NCBI RefSeq assembly: GCF_029238675.1 | Contig: NZ_JAQWFR010000022.1 | Location: 1 to 64,000 of the forward strand | Length of the DNA: 64,000 nucleotides | From: Oceanicoccus sp. | Lineage (GTDB): Bacteria; Pseudomonadota; Gammaproteobacteria; Pseudomonadales; Dasaniaceae | Reading direction: 5' to 3' | Shown: piece after piece, positions 34,538-46,880 of the stretch | Layout of the letters: each line of letters begins with the position of its first letter | Position numbering within the stretch: position 1 is the stretch's first letter | Program-made: the position numbers and the translations under genes | Notes under the pieces: model-generated | The model's input: only the letters and a program-made list of their open reading frames with translations | Database searches by the model: none | Told to the model about the DNA's origin: nothing

Positions 34538-35580
34538 TCTGAAGCGCTTGTGGTCTTGCCCTGGGTGAGGGTGGCGAGCTTTGCACCCGCCATAGTCGCA
34601 ACCAGCTGCTCCAGTAAATCCCAGCTATTATCTTTGCGCATGCCTTTGACTGACTGATCAATATGGTTGGCGATTTTAATCAACTGCTGTAGCTGCTTGC
34701 TTCTTAGTCGTTGCAGGGCATTCCTCGTCACTGCCTTACGCTTATCCCATACCCGCTGGTTTTGTAAAACCCTGTCTATACCATTGCCTTGTTCAATTTG
34801 TTCAGCGCACTGGCATAGGGTGCGTAATTCACGGCTGAGTGCCCACAGTAAAACCGGCGGCTCAGTGCCTTCGGCTTTTAGGCCCTGCAGCATTCTCAGG
34901 CTGCCTTTGATATCGCCCTCAAGAGCGCGGTCTACCAGACCAAAGACATCGTAACGGGCGTTGTCAGCAACCGCAGCAGTAATTGTGTCAGCATCAATCA
35001 CATCGGCGTTGGTATAAAGGCGAAGTTTTTCTATTTCCTGCACAGCGGCTAACAGATTACCTTCAACGCGTTCGGCCAACATTTGAATGGCTTCATTGTC
35101 GGCTTTTAAACCTACACTATTAAGTCGGTTGCTAATCCAGCGGGGGAGTTGTTTGGCATCAATCGGCCAGCACTGTATGGATGCGCCGGCGGCTTCTACA
35201 TTTTTATACCATTTGGTGCGAGTTGAAGAGCCTTCGAGTTTGTTGCAAATAATTAGCAGTACATTATCGGGGGAAGCATTGGCGGCATATTCGGTTAAGG
35301 CTTTACCACCCGCGTCGCCGGGTTTGCCGGTTGGCATCCGTAGCTCAATCAGTTTGCGTTCAGAAAACAATGACATAGCAGCGGCGGAGGCTAATAATTC
35401 GCTCCAGTCAAAACCGGTTTCAACATGTAGCACTTCGCGACTAAAACCCTGCTTGCGACAATTGAGCCGAATAGCATCACAGCATTCCTGAACCAGTAAA
35501 CTTTCATCGCCACTAACTATATAAAGCGGTAGCAGGCCTTGGCTTAAATTCTGCTGTAACTGGTCGGGGCGAAGGCGCAT
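34534..35580 (-). CDS. holA: DNA polymerase III delta subunit
   Basis: This 348-residue clamp-loader subunit opens the beta clamp. It shows MRLRPDQLQQNL..GLLPLYIVSGDESLLVQE, VLLIICNKLEGSS in the AAA+ fold, and the C-terminal collar helices (LWALSRELRTL). It is downstream of lptE, nine bases away, the leuS-lptE-holA order known from E. coli. It ends convergent with the CNNM gene. Confidence 0.94.
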   Translation of the reverse strand: MRLRPDQLQQNLSQGLLPLYIVSGDESLLVQECCDAIRLNCRKQGFSREVLHVETGFDWSELLASAAAMSLFSERKLIELRMPTGKPGDAGGKALTEYAANASPDNVLLIICNKLEGSSTRTKWYKNVEAAGASIQCWPIDAKQLPRWISNRLNSVGLKADNEAIQMLAERVEGNLLAAVQEIEKLRLYTNADVIDADTITAAVADNARYDVFGLVDRALEGDIKGSLRMLQGLKAEGTEPPVLLWALSRELRTLCQCAEQIEQGNGIDRVLQNQRVWDKRKAVTRNALQRLRSKQLQQLIKIANHIDQSVKGMRKDNSWDLLEQLVATMAGAKLATLTQGKTTSASD

Positions 35581-35589
35581 AAGAGTGGT

Positions 35590-36111
35590 TTATTGCTCGG
35601 TAACGGGCTGTGATGCGTAATCAAAGTTACGCAATTGTCGGGCAATTTTTGCAGCGAGGTTTTGCAACATTTCACGGCGCAAAAGATTTTCTTCGTCGCG
35701 AGTGCTGACGACTTTGTTCGGGTCGTTTGGCATAATTTTGCGTTCGGTCAGTCTGTTGGGGCCTAGTACTCGCTGACCTTTGGCGTTACGCAGTTCAAAG
35801 CTGATTTCTTCTGTGAGTTGGTATTCCGCTACTTTGGCTTTCTGCCCAAGGGTGGCACTGCGCTTATCTTTTTTCTGTTGCAGTATATGAATTTGGAAGT
35901 TGGCTGCGCTGGCGTTTTCAGTTAGCTCAACACCATAGGCACCCAATAAGTTACGCAACTCTATCGCCAATTGATCGCTGGATTGAATGCCGCCAATTAA
36001 TAATGGTTCTACACCTTCGGGTAGTTCTACTTTGCCCCGTAATTGAAAACCGCAGCCTGCGCTAATCATCATGATTAGTAGTAAAGGCAGAAAAAACGTT
36101 TTTTTAAGCAT
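35590..36111 (-). CDS. lptE: LPS-assembly lipoprotein LptE
   Basis: This 173-residue outer-membrane lipoprotein plugs LptD, the LPS insertion barrel. The signal peptide and lipobox SAGC (Cys20) are followed by GFQLRGKVELP, the family mark, and a small alpha/beta domain with LTEEISFELRNAKGQ. Gly at the position after the cysteine suits outer-membrane export. It is 12 bases after leuS. Confidence 0.95.
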   Translation of the reverse strand: MLKKTFFLPLLLIMMISAGCGFQLRGKVELPEGVEPLLIGGIQSSDQLAIELRNLLGAYGVELTENASAANFQIHILQQKKDKRSATLGQKAKVAEYQLTEEISFELRNAKGQRVLGPNRLTERKIMPNDPNKVVSTRDEENLLRREMLQNLAAKIARQLRNFDYASQPVTEQ

Positions 36112-36123
36112 GTAAAATCCTGA

Positions 36124-38622
<2,499 letters not shown>

Positions 38623-38722
38623 TTATCGGTTTGAATTTATAGAGGAAAATCAGGCGCGCATTTTAGCAGAAATTGGCGGCAGACTGATACCGGTAGCGGG
38701 GTATTGTTTAAGCGATAGCGGG

Positions 38723-39088
38723 CTAGGTCCCGGCAATTATCGCGGGAATAATCCTAATTTCATCCCATTTCACCAGGGGCTGCTTTTTGCCGTTGGCTTT
38801 CACCAACTCAACCAGATGAAAGTCAGCCATTCGTGACAGGGTACGGGATACATTGCTCTGCTCGCGACCCACCAGCTTTGCCAGTTCAGAAACCGTCTGT
38901 GGATGATGCCGGCGGATGGCCTCTATCATGGCGCAGTTATCTTTGTTGAGTAGCCGCCCGATGGACTCCATGGAGCTTACCCATATTTTTGGATCTGTTT
39001 TTTTAGGGATTAAGCGGCCTGCTGCAATATCTACTGTACGCTGCCTGATATATTCGCTGGATGCTATGCCTATGACGAGTTTGGTCAT
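38723..39088 (-). CDS. HVO_A0114-type winged-helix antitoxin-like regulator
   Basis: The 121-residue protein has a C-terminal winged helix: AIRRHHPQTVSELAKLVGRE is the helix-turn-helix and QSNVSRTLSRMADFHLVELVKA the recognition helix and wing, ending in LVKWDEIRIIPAI. This is the pattern of the HVO_A0114 family, often the antitoxin-side partner of DUF6516-type toxins. No toxin gene is found here: only 128 bases separate it from lnt, holding a 12-codon ORF (39111-39149) and a palindrome (39167-39183). AAGGAG is seven bases before ATG 39088. It interrupts the usual leuS-lnt region and is probably acquired. Confidence 0.72.
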   Translation of the reverse strand: MTKLVIGIASSEYIRQRTVDIAAGRLIPKKTDPKIWVSSMESIGRLLNKDNCAMIEAIRRHHPQTVSELAKLVGREQSNVSRTLSRMADFHLVELVKANGKKQPLVKWDEIRIIPAIIAGT

Positions 39089-39110
39089 GTTTGATCTCCT
39101 TATTGATGCC

Positions 39111-39149
39111 CTATGGATTGGGTTGATCTACATTGATTGCTTTATCCAT
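39111..39149 (-). other. 12-codon ORF between palindrome and regulator
   Basis: ATG 39149 has AAGGA seven bases before it and the frame runs 12 codons to TAG at 39111, 22 bases before the regulator's start. It may be a leader peptide or what is left of a deleted toxin gene. Confidence 0.4.
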
Positions 39150-39166
39150 AGTTGCGTCCTTGTGAT

Positions 39167-39183
39167 ATATCATCTAGTGATAT
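39167..39183. promoter_or_regulatory. Palindrome, likely operator of the HVO_A0114-type regulator
   Basis: ATATCA-TCTAG-TGATAT is a perfect palindrome of 6-base arms with a 5-base centre, located where a promoter spacer for the 39149/39088 genes would be. Autoregulation is inferred. Confidence 0.5.
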
Positions 39184-39216
39184 GTTGGCCAGTGGCTTAT
39201 TAAAAAATAATAGGGC

Positions 39217-40713
39217 CTATTGCGGTCGTGGTGACCGAGCCAAAACAATAATTGCCATACAAAGAATTAATACTGGCCAGCTCCCTGTGATAGCAAAAGG
39301 TGTTGCCCCACCAAATACCAGTGCCTCTCCGGAGATAACCTCTCGGGTAAACTGGTCACCGCGTGCGAGGATCTTACCACGTTGGTTAATAATGGCACTA
39401 ACACCGCTGCCGGTGGCGCGTAATAAATAGCGCCCACTTTCCAGGGCTCTCATTTGTGCCATTTCCAAATGTTGCAGAGGCCCAATAGAGCGACCAAACC
39501 AGGCATCGTTACTGATGGTGATAAGCATATCGGCTTTAGGTAGCCATTGCGTTACCAGCCCCGGGTAAACAATTTCATAACAGATAAAAGGTGCCAGGGT
39601 AAGGTCGCCAGCTTTAATGCCTGCCTGCCACTGCGCGCCAGCAGAAAAATTAGACATAGGCATATCAAAAAACTGAATCAAGCCACGCAGACTATTTTCC
39701 AGCGGTACGTATTCACCAAAAGGTACCAGGCGCTGTTTGTGATAAAGGCCGTCGCCGGCACCAAAGGCCATAATGCTGTTATAGCGATGGGTATTGCCTG
39801 CAGGGTCTTTTTCGCGGAAAGGGATACCGGTAATCAGGGTGGTGTTATGTTGTTTGGCTTTGTTACTCATTAAACCAAGAAACGGTTTGGCGGATTGGTA
39901 ATAGGCAGGGATGGCAGCTTCTGGCCAGATAACAATATCGTTTTCTGCCCATAGTGCGGCGCTGGTTTCCCGGTAAAGTTTTAAGGTGGCCTGGTATTGA
40001 TCCTGGCGCCATTTAACTTCCTGCGGAATATTGGCCTGTACCATGGCGACTTTAATGGCGGGTTGGTCGGTGGGTGTAGTCCAGTTAATGGTGTTCAGTA
40101 AAAAACCGCCCAGCCATAATGCAGCCACCATTAAAAGATGACTTAGGATGATTTTTTGGCGTTGCAGCCCATAACTAATCACTGCACCAGTAAGGGCAAC
40201 AACAAAGCCCAGCGCATAAATACCACCAACCGGTGCCCAGCCTGCCAGTGGGGTATCGATATGGCCATAACCCATATACAGCCAGGGGAAGCCGGTTAAA
40301 AACCAGCTGCGCCACCATTCACCCAATACAAATACAGCGGCAAAGCCTAACAGTTGACCACTGTCGCAATCACGCACCCAGCGGGCATAGCAATAAAAGG
40401 TGACGCTGGTAAAAATACCCAGGCCGGCACTAAAAATTAAAGTCAGAAAAGCGGCGAGGGGGATGGGGGCATAACCGTAAACATGAATGCTGACATACAC
40501 CCAGGAGGTGCCCACACCAAATAAGCCAAAACCGTAAAACCAGCCGCGGCTGGCCGCTTGTTTGGGGGTGAGATCGGATAATAGCCAAACCAGTAAAGCA
40601 GTACTGGCAATGCCCAAAGGCCAAAGATTAAAGGGCGCCAGCGAAGGCGTAACCAAAGCACCGGCGATAACTGCCAGCAGATGTCCAGTCCAACCTTGAG
40701 TAATGGATTTCAC
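39217..40713 (-). CDS. lnt: Apolipoprotein N-acyltransferase
   Basis: This 498-residue inner-membrane enzyme adds the third acyl chain to lipoproteins. It has several N-terminal helices and a nitrilase-like domain from about residue 220. The catalytic triad is present: Glu in IVIWPEAAIPA, Lys near YHKQRLVPFGEYVP and Cys in PFICYEIVYPG. Length is normal. It follows corC by 20 bases on the same strand (corC-lnt, as in E. coli). Confidence 0.97.
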   Translation of the reverse strand: MKSITQGWTGHLLAVIAGALVTPSLAPFNLWPLGIASTALLVWLLSDLTPKQAASRGWFYGFGLFGVGTSWVYVSIHVYGYAPIPLAAFLTLIFSAGLGIFTSVTFYCYARWVRDCDSGQLLGFAAVFVLGEWWRSWFLTGFPWLYMGYGHIDTPLAGWAPVGGIYALGFVVALTGAVISYGLQRQKIILSHLLMVAALWLGGFLLNTINWTTPTDQPAIKVAMVQANIPQEVKWRQDQYQATLKLYRETSAALWAENDIVIWPEAAIPAYYQSAKPFLGLMSNKAKQHNTTLITGIPFREKDPAGNTHRYNSIMAFGAGDGLYHKQRLVPFGEYVPLENSLRGLIQFFDMPMSNFSAGAQWQAGIKAGDLTLAPFICYEIVYPGLVTQWLPKADMLITISNDAWFGRSIGPLQHLEMAQMRALESGRYLLRATGSGVSAIINQRGKILARGDQFTREVISGEALVFGGATPFAITGSWPVLILCMAIIVLARSPRPQ

Positions 40714-40733
40714 CGGGGCTTTTGTCCTTGTAC

Positions 40734-41579
40734 TTAGCTGGCGGTAATTTCTGACATGCGCAGCAAATGTACTTGACGGCTGTCGGCATTTATTACTTTA
40801 AATTCATAACCGTCCACGGTGGCTACTTCATTGCGGCGTGGCAGGTGGCCAAATTGCTTTAAGATAATACCGCCTATGGTGTCGAATTCTTCGTCGCTAA
40901 ATTCTGCTTCAAAGGTTTGGTTAAAATCGTCGATGGGAGTGAGGGCTTTAACGATGTAATCATTTTCGGCAAGCTTTTTAATATAGCTGTCGGGTTCTAC
41001 ATCGTGTTCATCTTCAATTTCACCGACGATTTCCTCTAACACATCTTCAATGGTTACCAGACCGGCAACACCGCCGTATTCGTCGATAACAATAGCCATA
41101 TGGTTTCTGTTTTCACGGAATTCACGTAGCAATACATTCAGGCGCTTGCTTTCCGGTACAACGGTAGCGGGGCGAAGCATACTGGTAATATCGATAGTGC
41201 CGGCTTCATTTTCGAGTACTAGCGGTAATAAGTCTTTGGCCAATAAAATACCGAGGACTTCATCAGTGTTTTCACCGATTACTGGATAGCGCGAGTGAGC
41301 GGTTTGAATAATTTGTGGCAGTAGTTCGCTCAAAGGGTCTTCGGCTTTAATTACCGTCATTTGTGTGCGCGGCACCATAATTTCTCGCACCTGCATTTCG
41401 GTGACTTGCATAGCGCCATCGATGATTTTTAGGGCGTCGCTATCAATCACTTCGTTCTGTTGCGCCACTTTTAAAACATCCAGCAAATCATCCCGGGATT
41501 TTGGTTCGGATGAAAAGGCGTGGGCAATTTTTTCGAGCCAGGATTTTTCTTCTGGCTCGGAGATTCGGTCTTCGTTCAT
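40734..41579 (-). CDS. corC: CorC/HlyC-family CBS protein
   Basis: This 281-residue cytosolic protein has two CBS domains (about 65-190; VREIMVPRTQM and DEYGGVAGLVTIEDVLEEIVGE) and a C-terminal CorC_HlyC domain (about 205-278; DTIGGIILKQFGHLPRRNE). The family acts in Mg2+/Co2+ resistance and export, perhaps regulating CorA-type transport. It sits between ybeY and lnt, the E. coli order (ybeZ-ybeY-ybeX-lnt). Confidence 0.95.
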   Translation of the reverse strand: MNEDRISEPEEKSWLEKIAHAFSSEPKSRDDLLDVLKVAQQNEVIDSDALKIIDGAMQVTEMQVREIMVPRTQMTVIKAEDPLSELLPQIIQTAHSRYPVIGENTDEVLGILLAKDLLPLVLENEAGTIDITSMLRPATVVPESKRLNVLLREFRENRNHMAIVIDEYGGVAGLVTIEDVLEEIVGEIEDEHDVEPDSYIKKLAENDYIVKALTPIDDFNQTFEAEFSDEEFDTIGGIILKQFGHLPRRNEVATVDGYEFKVINADSRQVHLLRMSEITAS

Positions 41580-41598
41580 AGTTTTGGGTGCAACCCTC

Positions 41599-42090
41599 CT
41601 AGAGGTTTACTGCATTATTAATTTCCAGAATGTAAGGATTGGCAATTTGCAATGTTGCCAGTGCATCAATTTCCAAGCCTTCCATTATTTCGGCTTCTTC
41701 GTCTTCTATATGGTCGTAACCTAATAGATGTAAGGTGCCGTGGATCACCATATGGGCCCAGTGATCATTGAGGTTTTTATGTTGTTGTTCGGCTTCACGT
41801 TTAACCACGGCAGCACAAACCACCAAGTCACCCAGTAGGGGTAAGTCGATAGGGTCGGGCAAGTCTGCGGGGAAGGATAAAACGTTGGTAGCTTGGTCTT
41901 TGTTGCGGTAATCGCGGTTTAAAGCAGTGATTTCTGCTTCATCGACTATGCGAATAGTAAGCTCGGGTGCTGTCAGTGAGTCGGCCTGTTGAGCTTGTGT
42001 TAGTGCTGCAGCCACCCACTGTTGTATGTGTTCCGGGGGAGGTTGGTCTTCGTCTTCTACGGCGATTTGCAAGTCTACGCTGATATTCAT
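41599..42090 (-). CDS. ybeY: Endoribonuclease YbeY
   Basis: This 163-residue metal-dependent RNase matures the 3' end of 16S rRNA and acts in ribosome quality control. The zinc site is [11 protein letters not shown], three histidines in the H-x3-H-x5-H pattern, followed by [27 protein letters not shown] is the other conserved segment. It overlaps phoH by four bases (coupled). Confidence 0.97.
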   Translation of the reverse strand: MNISVDLQIAVEDEDQPPPEHIQQWVAAALTQAQQADSLTAPELTIRIVDEAEITALNRDYRNKDQATNVLSFPADLPDPIDLPLLGDLVVCAAVVKREAEQQHKNLNDHWAHMVIHGTLHLLGYDHIEDEEAEIMEGLEIDALATLQIANPYILEINNAVNL

Positions 42091-43109
42091 TGCGTTTTTT
42101 TCTCACCGGCCGGTGTGGTTTTGGCTTCTATAGGCTTGGTGCTATTTTCCAGGCGGTCATAGGCATCTACAATTTTTTGTACCAGTGGATGGCGCACCAC
42201 ATCTTTGGACTGGAAGTAGGTGAAGCTGATGCCGTCGACGCCGTCCAGGATATTAATCACATGAGTCAGGCCGGATTGGGTGCCGCGGGGTAAATCAATT
42301 TGGGTAGCATCGCCAGTAATGACAGCGGTAGAACCAAAGCCAATACGGGTCAGGAACATTTTCATTTGCTCCTTGGTGGTATTTTGGCTTTCGTCGAGAA
42401 TGATAAATGAATCATTCAAGGTGCGGCCACGCATATAAGCCAATGGCGCGATCTCAATAATGTTGCGCTCAATCATTTTGGTAACGGTTTCAACGCCAAT
42501 CATTTCATACAGGGCATCGTAGAGTGGGCGCAAATAAGGGTCGATTTTTTGCGCCAGGTCACCGGGTAAAAAGCCGAGTTTTTCTCCCGCTTCTACCGCA
42601 GGGCGTACTAATAAAATACGCTGAACTTCTTCATTCATTAGCGCTTGTACGGCACAGGCTACGGCTAAATAGGTTTTGCCGGTACCGGCGGGGCCAATAC
42701 CAAAATTTATATCGTTATTTAGTACTGAACGCACATAGCCCTGTTGGTTTGATCCGCGGGGCTTGATGGTCGCCTTTTTGGTGTGGATCAGGGTAATGGG
42801 TTCTACGCTGTGGTCGCCGGCTTCGTGTAAGGTTTCAATACCGGCTTGCTGCAAGCTTAAGTGAATAGTTTCGGCGCTTAGGGTTACGCCTTCGCAGGCA
42901 TCTTTGTAGAGGTCTTTTAACACGGCACTGGCGGCAATGGCATGACTGCCGCTGACTTCAAAGCGGTTGCCGCGATTGCGAATCTCAACAGACAGACGCT
43001 GTTCTATCTGACGCAGGTGCTCGTCAAATTGGCCGCAGAGGCTGGCTAGGGCTTGGGAGTCATTGGGCTCTAGTGTTAGAGCCTGTTTGGATGTGGCTGG
43101 TTTATTCAA
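42087..43109 (-). CDS. ybeZ: PhoH-family ATPase (YbeZ)
   Basis: This 340-residue P-loop protein has an N-terminal KH-like part and then the PhoH domain with Walker [14 protein letters not shown], the segment [16 protein letters not shown], and the Walker B-type IILDESQN. The [10 protein letters not shown] motif is also present. It works with YbeY in RNA processing; the two genes overlap by four bases. miaB lies upstream, separated by a REPIN-like repeat. Confidence 0.95.
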   Translation of the reverse strand: MNKPATSKQALTLEPNDSQALASLCGQFDEHLRQIEQRLSVEIRNRGNRFEVSGSHAIAASAVLKDLYKDACEGVTLSAETIHLSLQQAGIETLHEAGDHSVEPITLIHTKKATIKPRGSNQQGYVRSVLNNDINFGIGPAGTGKTYLAVACAVQALMNEEVQRILLVRPAVEAGEKLGFLPGDLAQKIDPYLRPLYDALYEMIGVETVTKMIERNIIEIAPLAYMRGRTLNDSFIILDESQNTTKEQMKMFLTRIGFGSTAVITGDATQIDLPRGTQSGLTHVINILDGVDGISFTYFQSKDVVRHPLVQKIVDAYDRLENSTKPIEAKTTPAGEKKTQ

Positions 43110-43220
43110 TGTGTTTTATATAAGCCGCTGGGCGGCACCTAAGATGGTGTAAGCATAGGGATGAATGGGGGTATGAGTCAATAGATATTCTTGTAGCATA
43201 ATTGGGGTTCGGGGTATCAC

Positions 43221-43321
43221 CGTCATTCCCGCGAAGGCGGGAATCCAGCCTGCATGCTTATGCTGTTATTTCCGCTAAAGCGGAAATCTACAGCGCTGGA
43301 TTCCCGCCTTCGCGGGAATGG
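43221..43321. repeat. REPIN-like composite repeat
   Basis: The same element as at 29176-29279, in the same orientation and identical in its inner sequence (arms, GCCTGCATGC spacer and hairpin TTTCCGCTAAAGCGGAAA). It differs at the last bases of the second arm (GAATGGC). It lies at the 3' end of miaB, upstream of ybeZ. Confidence 0.93.
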
Positions 43322-43329
43322 CATGGGTG

Positions 43330-44712
43330 CTAAAGGAGTTTGCCTCGTAGTGAGTTGGGCAGGGCTTCGGTGACTTCTACGTCAACGAAATTTCCGATAA
43401 GTGATTGATTATCTGAGGAAAAATTCACCACGCGGTTGTTTTCGGTGCGGCCCTGTAGTTGGCCGGGGTCTTTTTTGGAGACACCGGTTACCAGAATTTT
43501 TTCCTGATTGCCCACCATTTGGCGGCTAATTTGCTGGGCCTGGGAGTTAATGCGCTGTTGCAGCTTTTGCAGACGCTCTTTTTTCACTGCGTCCGGGGTG
43601 TCATCGCTAAGTTCTGCTGCTGGTGTGCCGGGGCGGGCGCTGTAGATAAAGCTAAAGGATAAATCGAAGCCAATCTGTTCGATTAAGTCCATGGTGTCAT
43701 TAAAGTCTTCATCGGTTTCGCCGGGGAAGCCGATAATAAAGTCTGATGAGAAGCTGATATTTGGGCGAATAGCCTGCAGGCGCTGCATTTTGGCGATATA
43801 TTCGTCGCGGTTATGGCCCCGTTTCATGGCGGTCAAAATGCGGTCAGAGCCACTTTGAACCGGCAGGTGCAGGTGGCTAACCAGTTCCGGGATATCTTTA
43901 TAGGCTTCTATTAAGGCGTCGCTAAATTCAACCGGATGGGAGGTGGTATAACGGATACGCTCAATGCCGGGTACCGCGGCGACAAAGGATAATAGTTCGG
44001 CAAAGTCGACAATCTCTCCTTCGTGGTTTTCTCCGCGGTAGGCATTGACGTTCTGGCCCAGCAAGTTGACTTCTTTTACACCTTCGGTGGCCAGGTGGGC
44101 GATTTCAGCAATTACATCATCAAACGGACGACTGACTTCTTCACCGCGGGTATAGGGCACCACGCAGAAGGTACAGTATTTAGAGCAGCCTTCCATAATA
44201 GAGACAAAGGCGCTGGGGCCATCTACTGTAGGTTCAGGCAGGGCATCAAATTTTTCAATTTCAGGGAAGGTGACATCAACCATCACCGGGCCATTGGGTT
44301 TGGCAGCATCAATCATTTCTGGCACGCGGTGCAGGGTTTGAGGCCCAAAGATGACATCCACAAAGGGAGCGCGCTTGGCTATGGCATCCCCTTCCTGGCT
44401 GGCAACACAGCCGCCCACACCGATTACCAGATCGGGGTTTTGGTCTTTGAGGTTTTTCCAGCGGCCTAGTTGGTGGAACACCTTTTCCTGCGCTTTCTCG
44501 CGGATGGAGCAGGTATTTAGCATAATAACGTCAGCTTCTTCGGGGTTTTCAGTGGGTTCCAGATGATGGCTGACCCCCAGCAGGTCTTGCAGGCGATCTG
44601 AATCGTACTCATTCATTTGGCAGCCATGGGTTTTGATATAGAGCTTTTTCACCGGCAGGTCGCTGCTGGAAGAAGGGCTGGCTGGCTTATCGCTGGCGAT
44701 AACGTCGTTCAT
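43330..44712 (-). CDS. miaB: tRNA-2-methylthio-N6-isopentenyladenosine synthase MiaB
   Basis: This 460-residue radical SAM enzyme adds a methylthio group at tRNA position 37. The N-terminal UPF0004 cysteines are in [22 protein letters not shown] and GGCVASQEG. The radical SAM cluster is [15 protein letters not shown], and the C-terminal TRAM domain runs from about 395. ATG 44712 begins about 30 residues before the first cluster motif; an open frame further upstream to 44868 has a strange sequence and is not used. It heads the miaB-ybeZ-ybeY-corC-lnt run. Confidence 0.96.
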   Translation of the reverse strand: MNDVIASDKPASPSSSSDLPVKKLYIKTHGCQMNEYDSDRLQDLLGVSHHLEPTENPEEADVIMLNTCSIREKAQEKVFHQLGRWKNLKDQNPDLVIGVGGCVASQEGDAIAKRAPFVDVIFGPQTLHRVPEMIDAAKPNGPVMVDVTFPEIEKFDALPEPTVDGPSAFVSIMEGCSKYCTFCVVPYTRGEEVSRPFDDVIAEIAHLATEGVKEVNLLGQNVNAYRGENHEGEIVDFAELLSFVAAVPGIERIRYTTSHPVEFSDALIEAYKDIPELVSHLHLPVQSGSDRILTAMKRGHNRDEYIAKMQRLQAIRPNISFSSDFIIGFPGETDEDFNDTMDLIEQIGFDLSFSFIYSARPGTPAAELSDDTPDAVKKERLQKLQQRINSQAQQISRQMVGNQEKILVTGVSKKDPGQLQGRTENNRVVNFSSDNQSLIGNFVDVEVTEALPNSLRGKLL

Positions 44713-44896
44713 TGCTTTTGACCTGAAAAAAGTAAACCTGAAACACACTGCAACAGGGCGGGTGATTATATAGGATACGGGTATTTCATGACCACACCAT
44801 GCTGCCACTATGTTAGTATTCTCTGGCTTAATATTCCGAGATTTGGCCTTGGAGGCCGTTTTTATCAAAATCCGTTCAAAGGTGATATAAACATCT

Positions 44897-45244
44897 ATGT
44901 CAGAAAGTACTCCTATTTATAAAGTTATTTTCCTTAACCAGAACAAGGTTTATGAAGTGTATGCCAAGGCGATTTACCAAAGCGAGCTGTATGGTTTTGT
45001 TGAGGTGGAGGAGTTTGTCTTTGGTGAGCGCAGCCAGATGATTGTCGACCCGGGTGAAGAGAAGCTAAAAACTGAGTTTGCCGGGGTTAATCGCTCTTAT
45101 GTGCCGATGCACTCTATTGTGCGTATCGATGAGGTGGAGAAAGAGGGAGTGGGCAAGGTGTTGGACGCCTCTGCTAATGGTAATAATGTGGCGTCGTTTC
45201 CATTGCCGGGTAGTGCCAGGCCTTTGTCGGGTGATGTGGATTGA
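44897..45244 (+). CDS. DUF1820 family protein
   Basis: This 115-residue protein matches the DUF1820 family of gammaproteobacteria, with [33 protein letters not shown] and [12 protein letters not shown]. Function is unknown. AAAGGTG lies upstream of ATG 44897. It diverges from miaB, as is often seen in relatives, and is followed by a strong terminator. Confidence 0.85.
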   Translation: MSESTPIYKVIFLNQNKVYEVYAKAIYQSELYGFVEVEEFVFGERSQMIVDPGEEKLKTEFAGVNRSYVPMHSIVRIDEVEKEGVGKVLDASANGNNVASFPLPGSARPLSGDVD

Positions 45245-45260
45245 TCCTTGTTACTGTTAT

Positions 45261-45293
45261 AAAAAACGCCAGCTAAAAGCTGGCGTTTTTTTT
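45261..45293. terminator. Bidirectional rho-independent terminator after the DUF1820 gene
   Basis: ACGCCAGCT-AAA-AGCTGGCGT (45266-45286) is a perfect 9-bp stem with T7 on the plus side and A-run on the minus side, serving the convergent DUF1820 and aminotransferase genes. Confidence 0.92.
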
Positions 45294-45303
45294 GCGTGCG
45301 GTT

Positions 45304-45321
45304 GGTGGATTGCAATCCACC
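45304..45321. repeat. Third copy of the 18-bp palindromic repeat
   Basis: GGTGGATTGCAATCCACC, a perfect palindrome, matches the two copies at 4818-4875 apart from the two central bases. CCTAC follows as at 4876. Confidence 0.75.
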
Positions 45322-45332
45322 CTACGGGCTGG

Positions 45333-45435
45333 CGTCATTCCCGCGAAGGCGGGAATCCAGTACTGTAGATTTCCGCTTTAGCGGAAATAACAGCATAAGC
45401 CTGCAGGCTGGGTCCCCGCCTTCGCGGGAATGACG
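45333..45435. repeat. REPIN-like composite repeat, inverted orientation
   Basis: The element reads as the reverse complement of the copies at 29176 and 43221 (inner hairpin TTTCCGCTTTAGCGGAAA, then AACAGCATAAGCCTGCAGGC). It ends two bases before the aminotransferase stop codon and lies between convergent genes. Confidence 0.93.
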
Positions 45436-45436
45436 G

Positions 45437-46732
45437 TTATTGGGCCAATGCCTGCTTAACCGAAGCCAGCTTAACGCAAGTGATAAATACTTCCATGGCC
45501 TTTTCGATCTCACTGATGGTGGGAAAGCTTGGGGCCAGGCGAATGTTTTTATCTTCTGGATCATTGCCATAAGGGAAGGTGGCACCTGCAGGTGTCAGTT
45601 TTACACCGGCACCAGCAGCTAAGGCAATAATCTCCCTGGCAAGCCCGGGGCGAGAATCGAAGGAAATAAAGTAACCCCCTTCAGGCTCAGTCCAGCTTCC
45701 CATATCGGTATCACCCAGTTCTGAGCGCAGTGAAGACAGCACGGCATCAAAACGCGGCTGCATAATCGCAGCATGACGACTCATATGTTCACTGAGGGTG
45801 GCGCTATCTTTAAGGAAGGCGACATGGCGCAGTTGGTTAACTTTATCCGGGCCTATAGAGGTAAAGCCCATATGTTTTTTAAGTACCGCTAAATTAGCCG
45901 GGGAGCTGGCCATAAACGCAACACCGGCACCGGCAAAGGTTATCTTGGAGGTAGAGCCAAAAATATAGACGCTATCTTCAGTACCTTCCTGGCGGCAGTA
46001 ATCCATTAGGTTGGGTAGCTCTTGGGCATTGTCTTTTAATACATGCACCGCGTAAGCGTTATCCCAAAATACACGGAAGTTAGGGCCAGCAATTTTGCCA
46101 AGCCGGGCAATACGCTGTACCACTTCATCGGAATAAACCACACCGGTTGGATTAGAAAAGCGAGGTACACACCAGATACCTTTAATACTGGAGTCGGCCT
46201 GAACTAATTGCTCAACCTGATCCATGTCCGGGCCATTTTCATCCATGGCCACCGGGATCAGTTCTACGCCAAGGTGCTCGCACACCGAAAAGTGGCGATC
46301 GTATCCGGGGACAGGCGCCAGAAATTTAACCGGCTGGCCTTCGTTTGCCTGTACCTCGTTGGACCAGGCGCTGTCAGCATCACTAACACCCTGGTGCAGT
46401 GCTGTTTGCACACTGAAATACATCAAAGAAAGACTGCCGTTACCACCAATCATCACTTCTTCAGGTTTAACACCGACCATATTTGCAAATAGGGTTTTGG
46501 CTTCGGGAATACCATCCAGGCCGCCGTAGTTACGCAGGTCGGTACCGGCGCTGTCGGTATATTTACCATTTAAAATACCGTCCAACTCATTGGATAGATC
46601 CAGTTGGTCGCTGCTGGGTTTGCCGCGGGTCAGGTCCAGGCTTAGGCCTGCTTGCTGGATGGCTTGGTACTGCTCACTCAGGGTAGTTTCCCACTCGCGC
46701 AGTTGTTCCGGAGTTGCTTGATTGAGACGCAA
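45437..46732 (-). CDS. Aspartate aminotransferase, subgroup Ic type
   Basis: This 431-residue PLP enzyme resembles the Ic group of aspartate aminotransferases (as in Corynebacterium AspT, family Asp_aminotransf) more than AspC. Marks are LTRGKPSSDQLDLS, RNYGGLDGIPEAKTLFA, GGNGSLSLMYFSVQTAL, CVPRFSNPTGVVYSDE, WDNAYAVH and the PLP lysine in FGSTSKITFAGAG; the substrate arginine region is NIRLAPSFP. It should make aspartate or glutamate by transamination with 2-oxo acids. Single gene with no operon partner. Confidence 0.88.
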   Translation of the reverse strand: MRLNQATPEQLREWETTLSEQYQAIQQAGLSLDLTRGKPSSDQLDLSNELDGILNGKYTDSAGTDLRNYGGLDGIPEAKTLFANMVGVKPEEVMIGGNGSLSLMYFSVQTALHQGVSDADSAWSNEVQANEGQPVKFLAPVPGYDRHFSVCEHLGVELIPVAMDENGPDMDQVEQLVQADSSIKGIWCVPRFSNPTGVVYSDEVVQRIARLGKIAGPNFRVFWDNAYAVHVLKDNAQELPNLMDYCRQEGTEDSVYIFGSTSKITFAGAGVAFMASSPANLAVLKKHMGFTSIGPDKVNQLRHVAFLKDSATLSEHMSRHAAIMQPRFDAVLSSLRSELGDTDMGSWTEPEGGYFISFDSRPGLAREIIALAAGAGVKLTPAGATFPYGNDPEDKNIRLAPSFPTISEIEKAMEVFITCVKLASVKQALAQ

Positions 46733-46880
46733 CGTAATGCCCTCTTTAAGTTAGTAGCTGATTAGTCAACATGTTAGCAATGGCGATTCACAGGTTAGTG
46801 ATGCCGTTTATGCAGGGTCTGGCCTTGCGCGAAGATTATACCTGAAACCGGCGCAAGGTGGGTACTGGGATCGGTACTAT

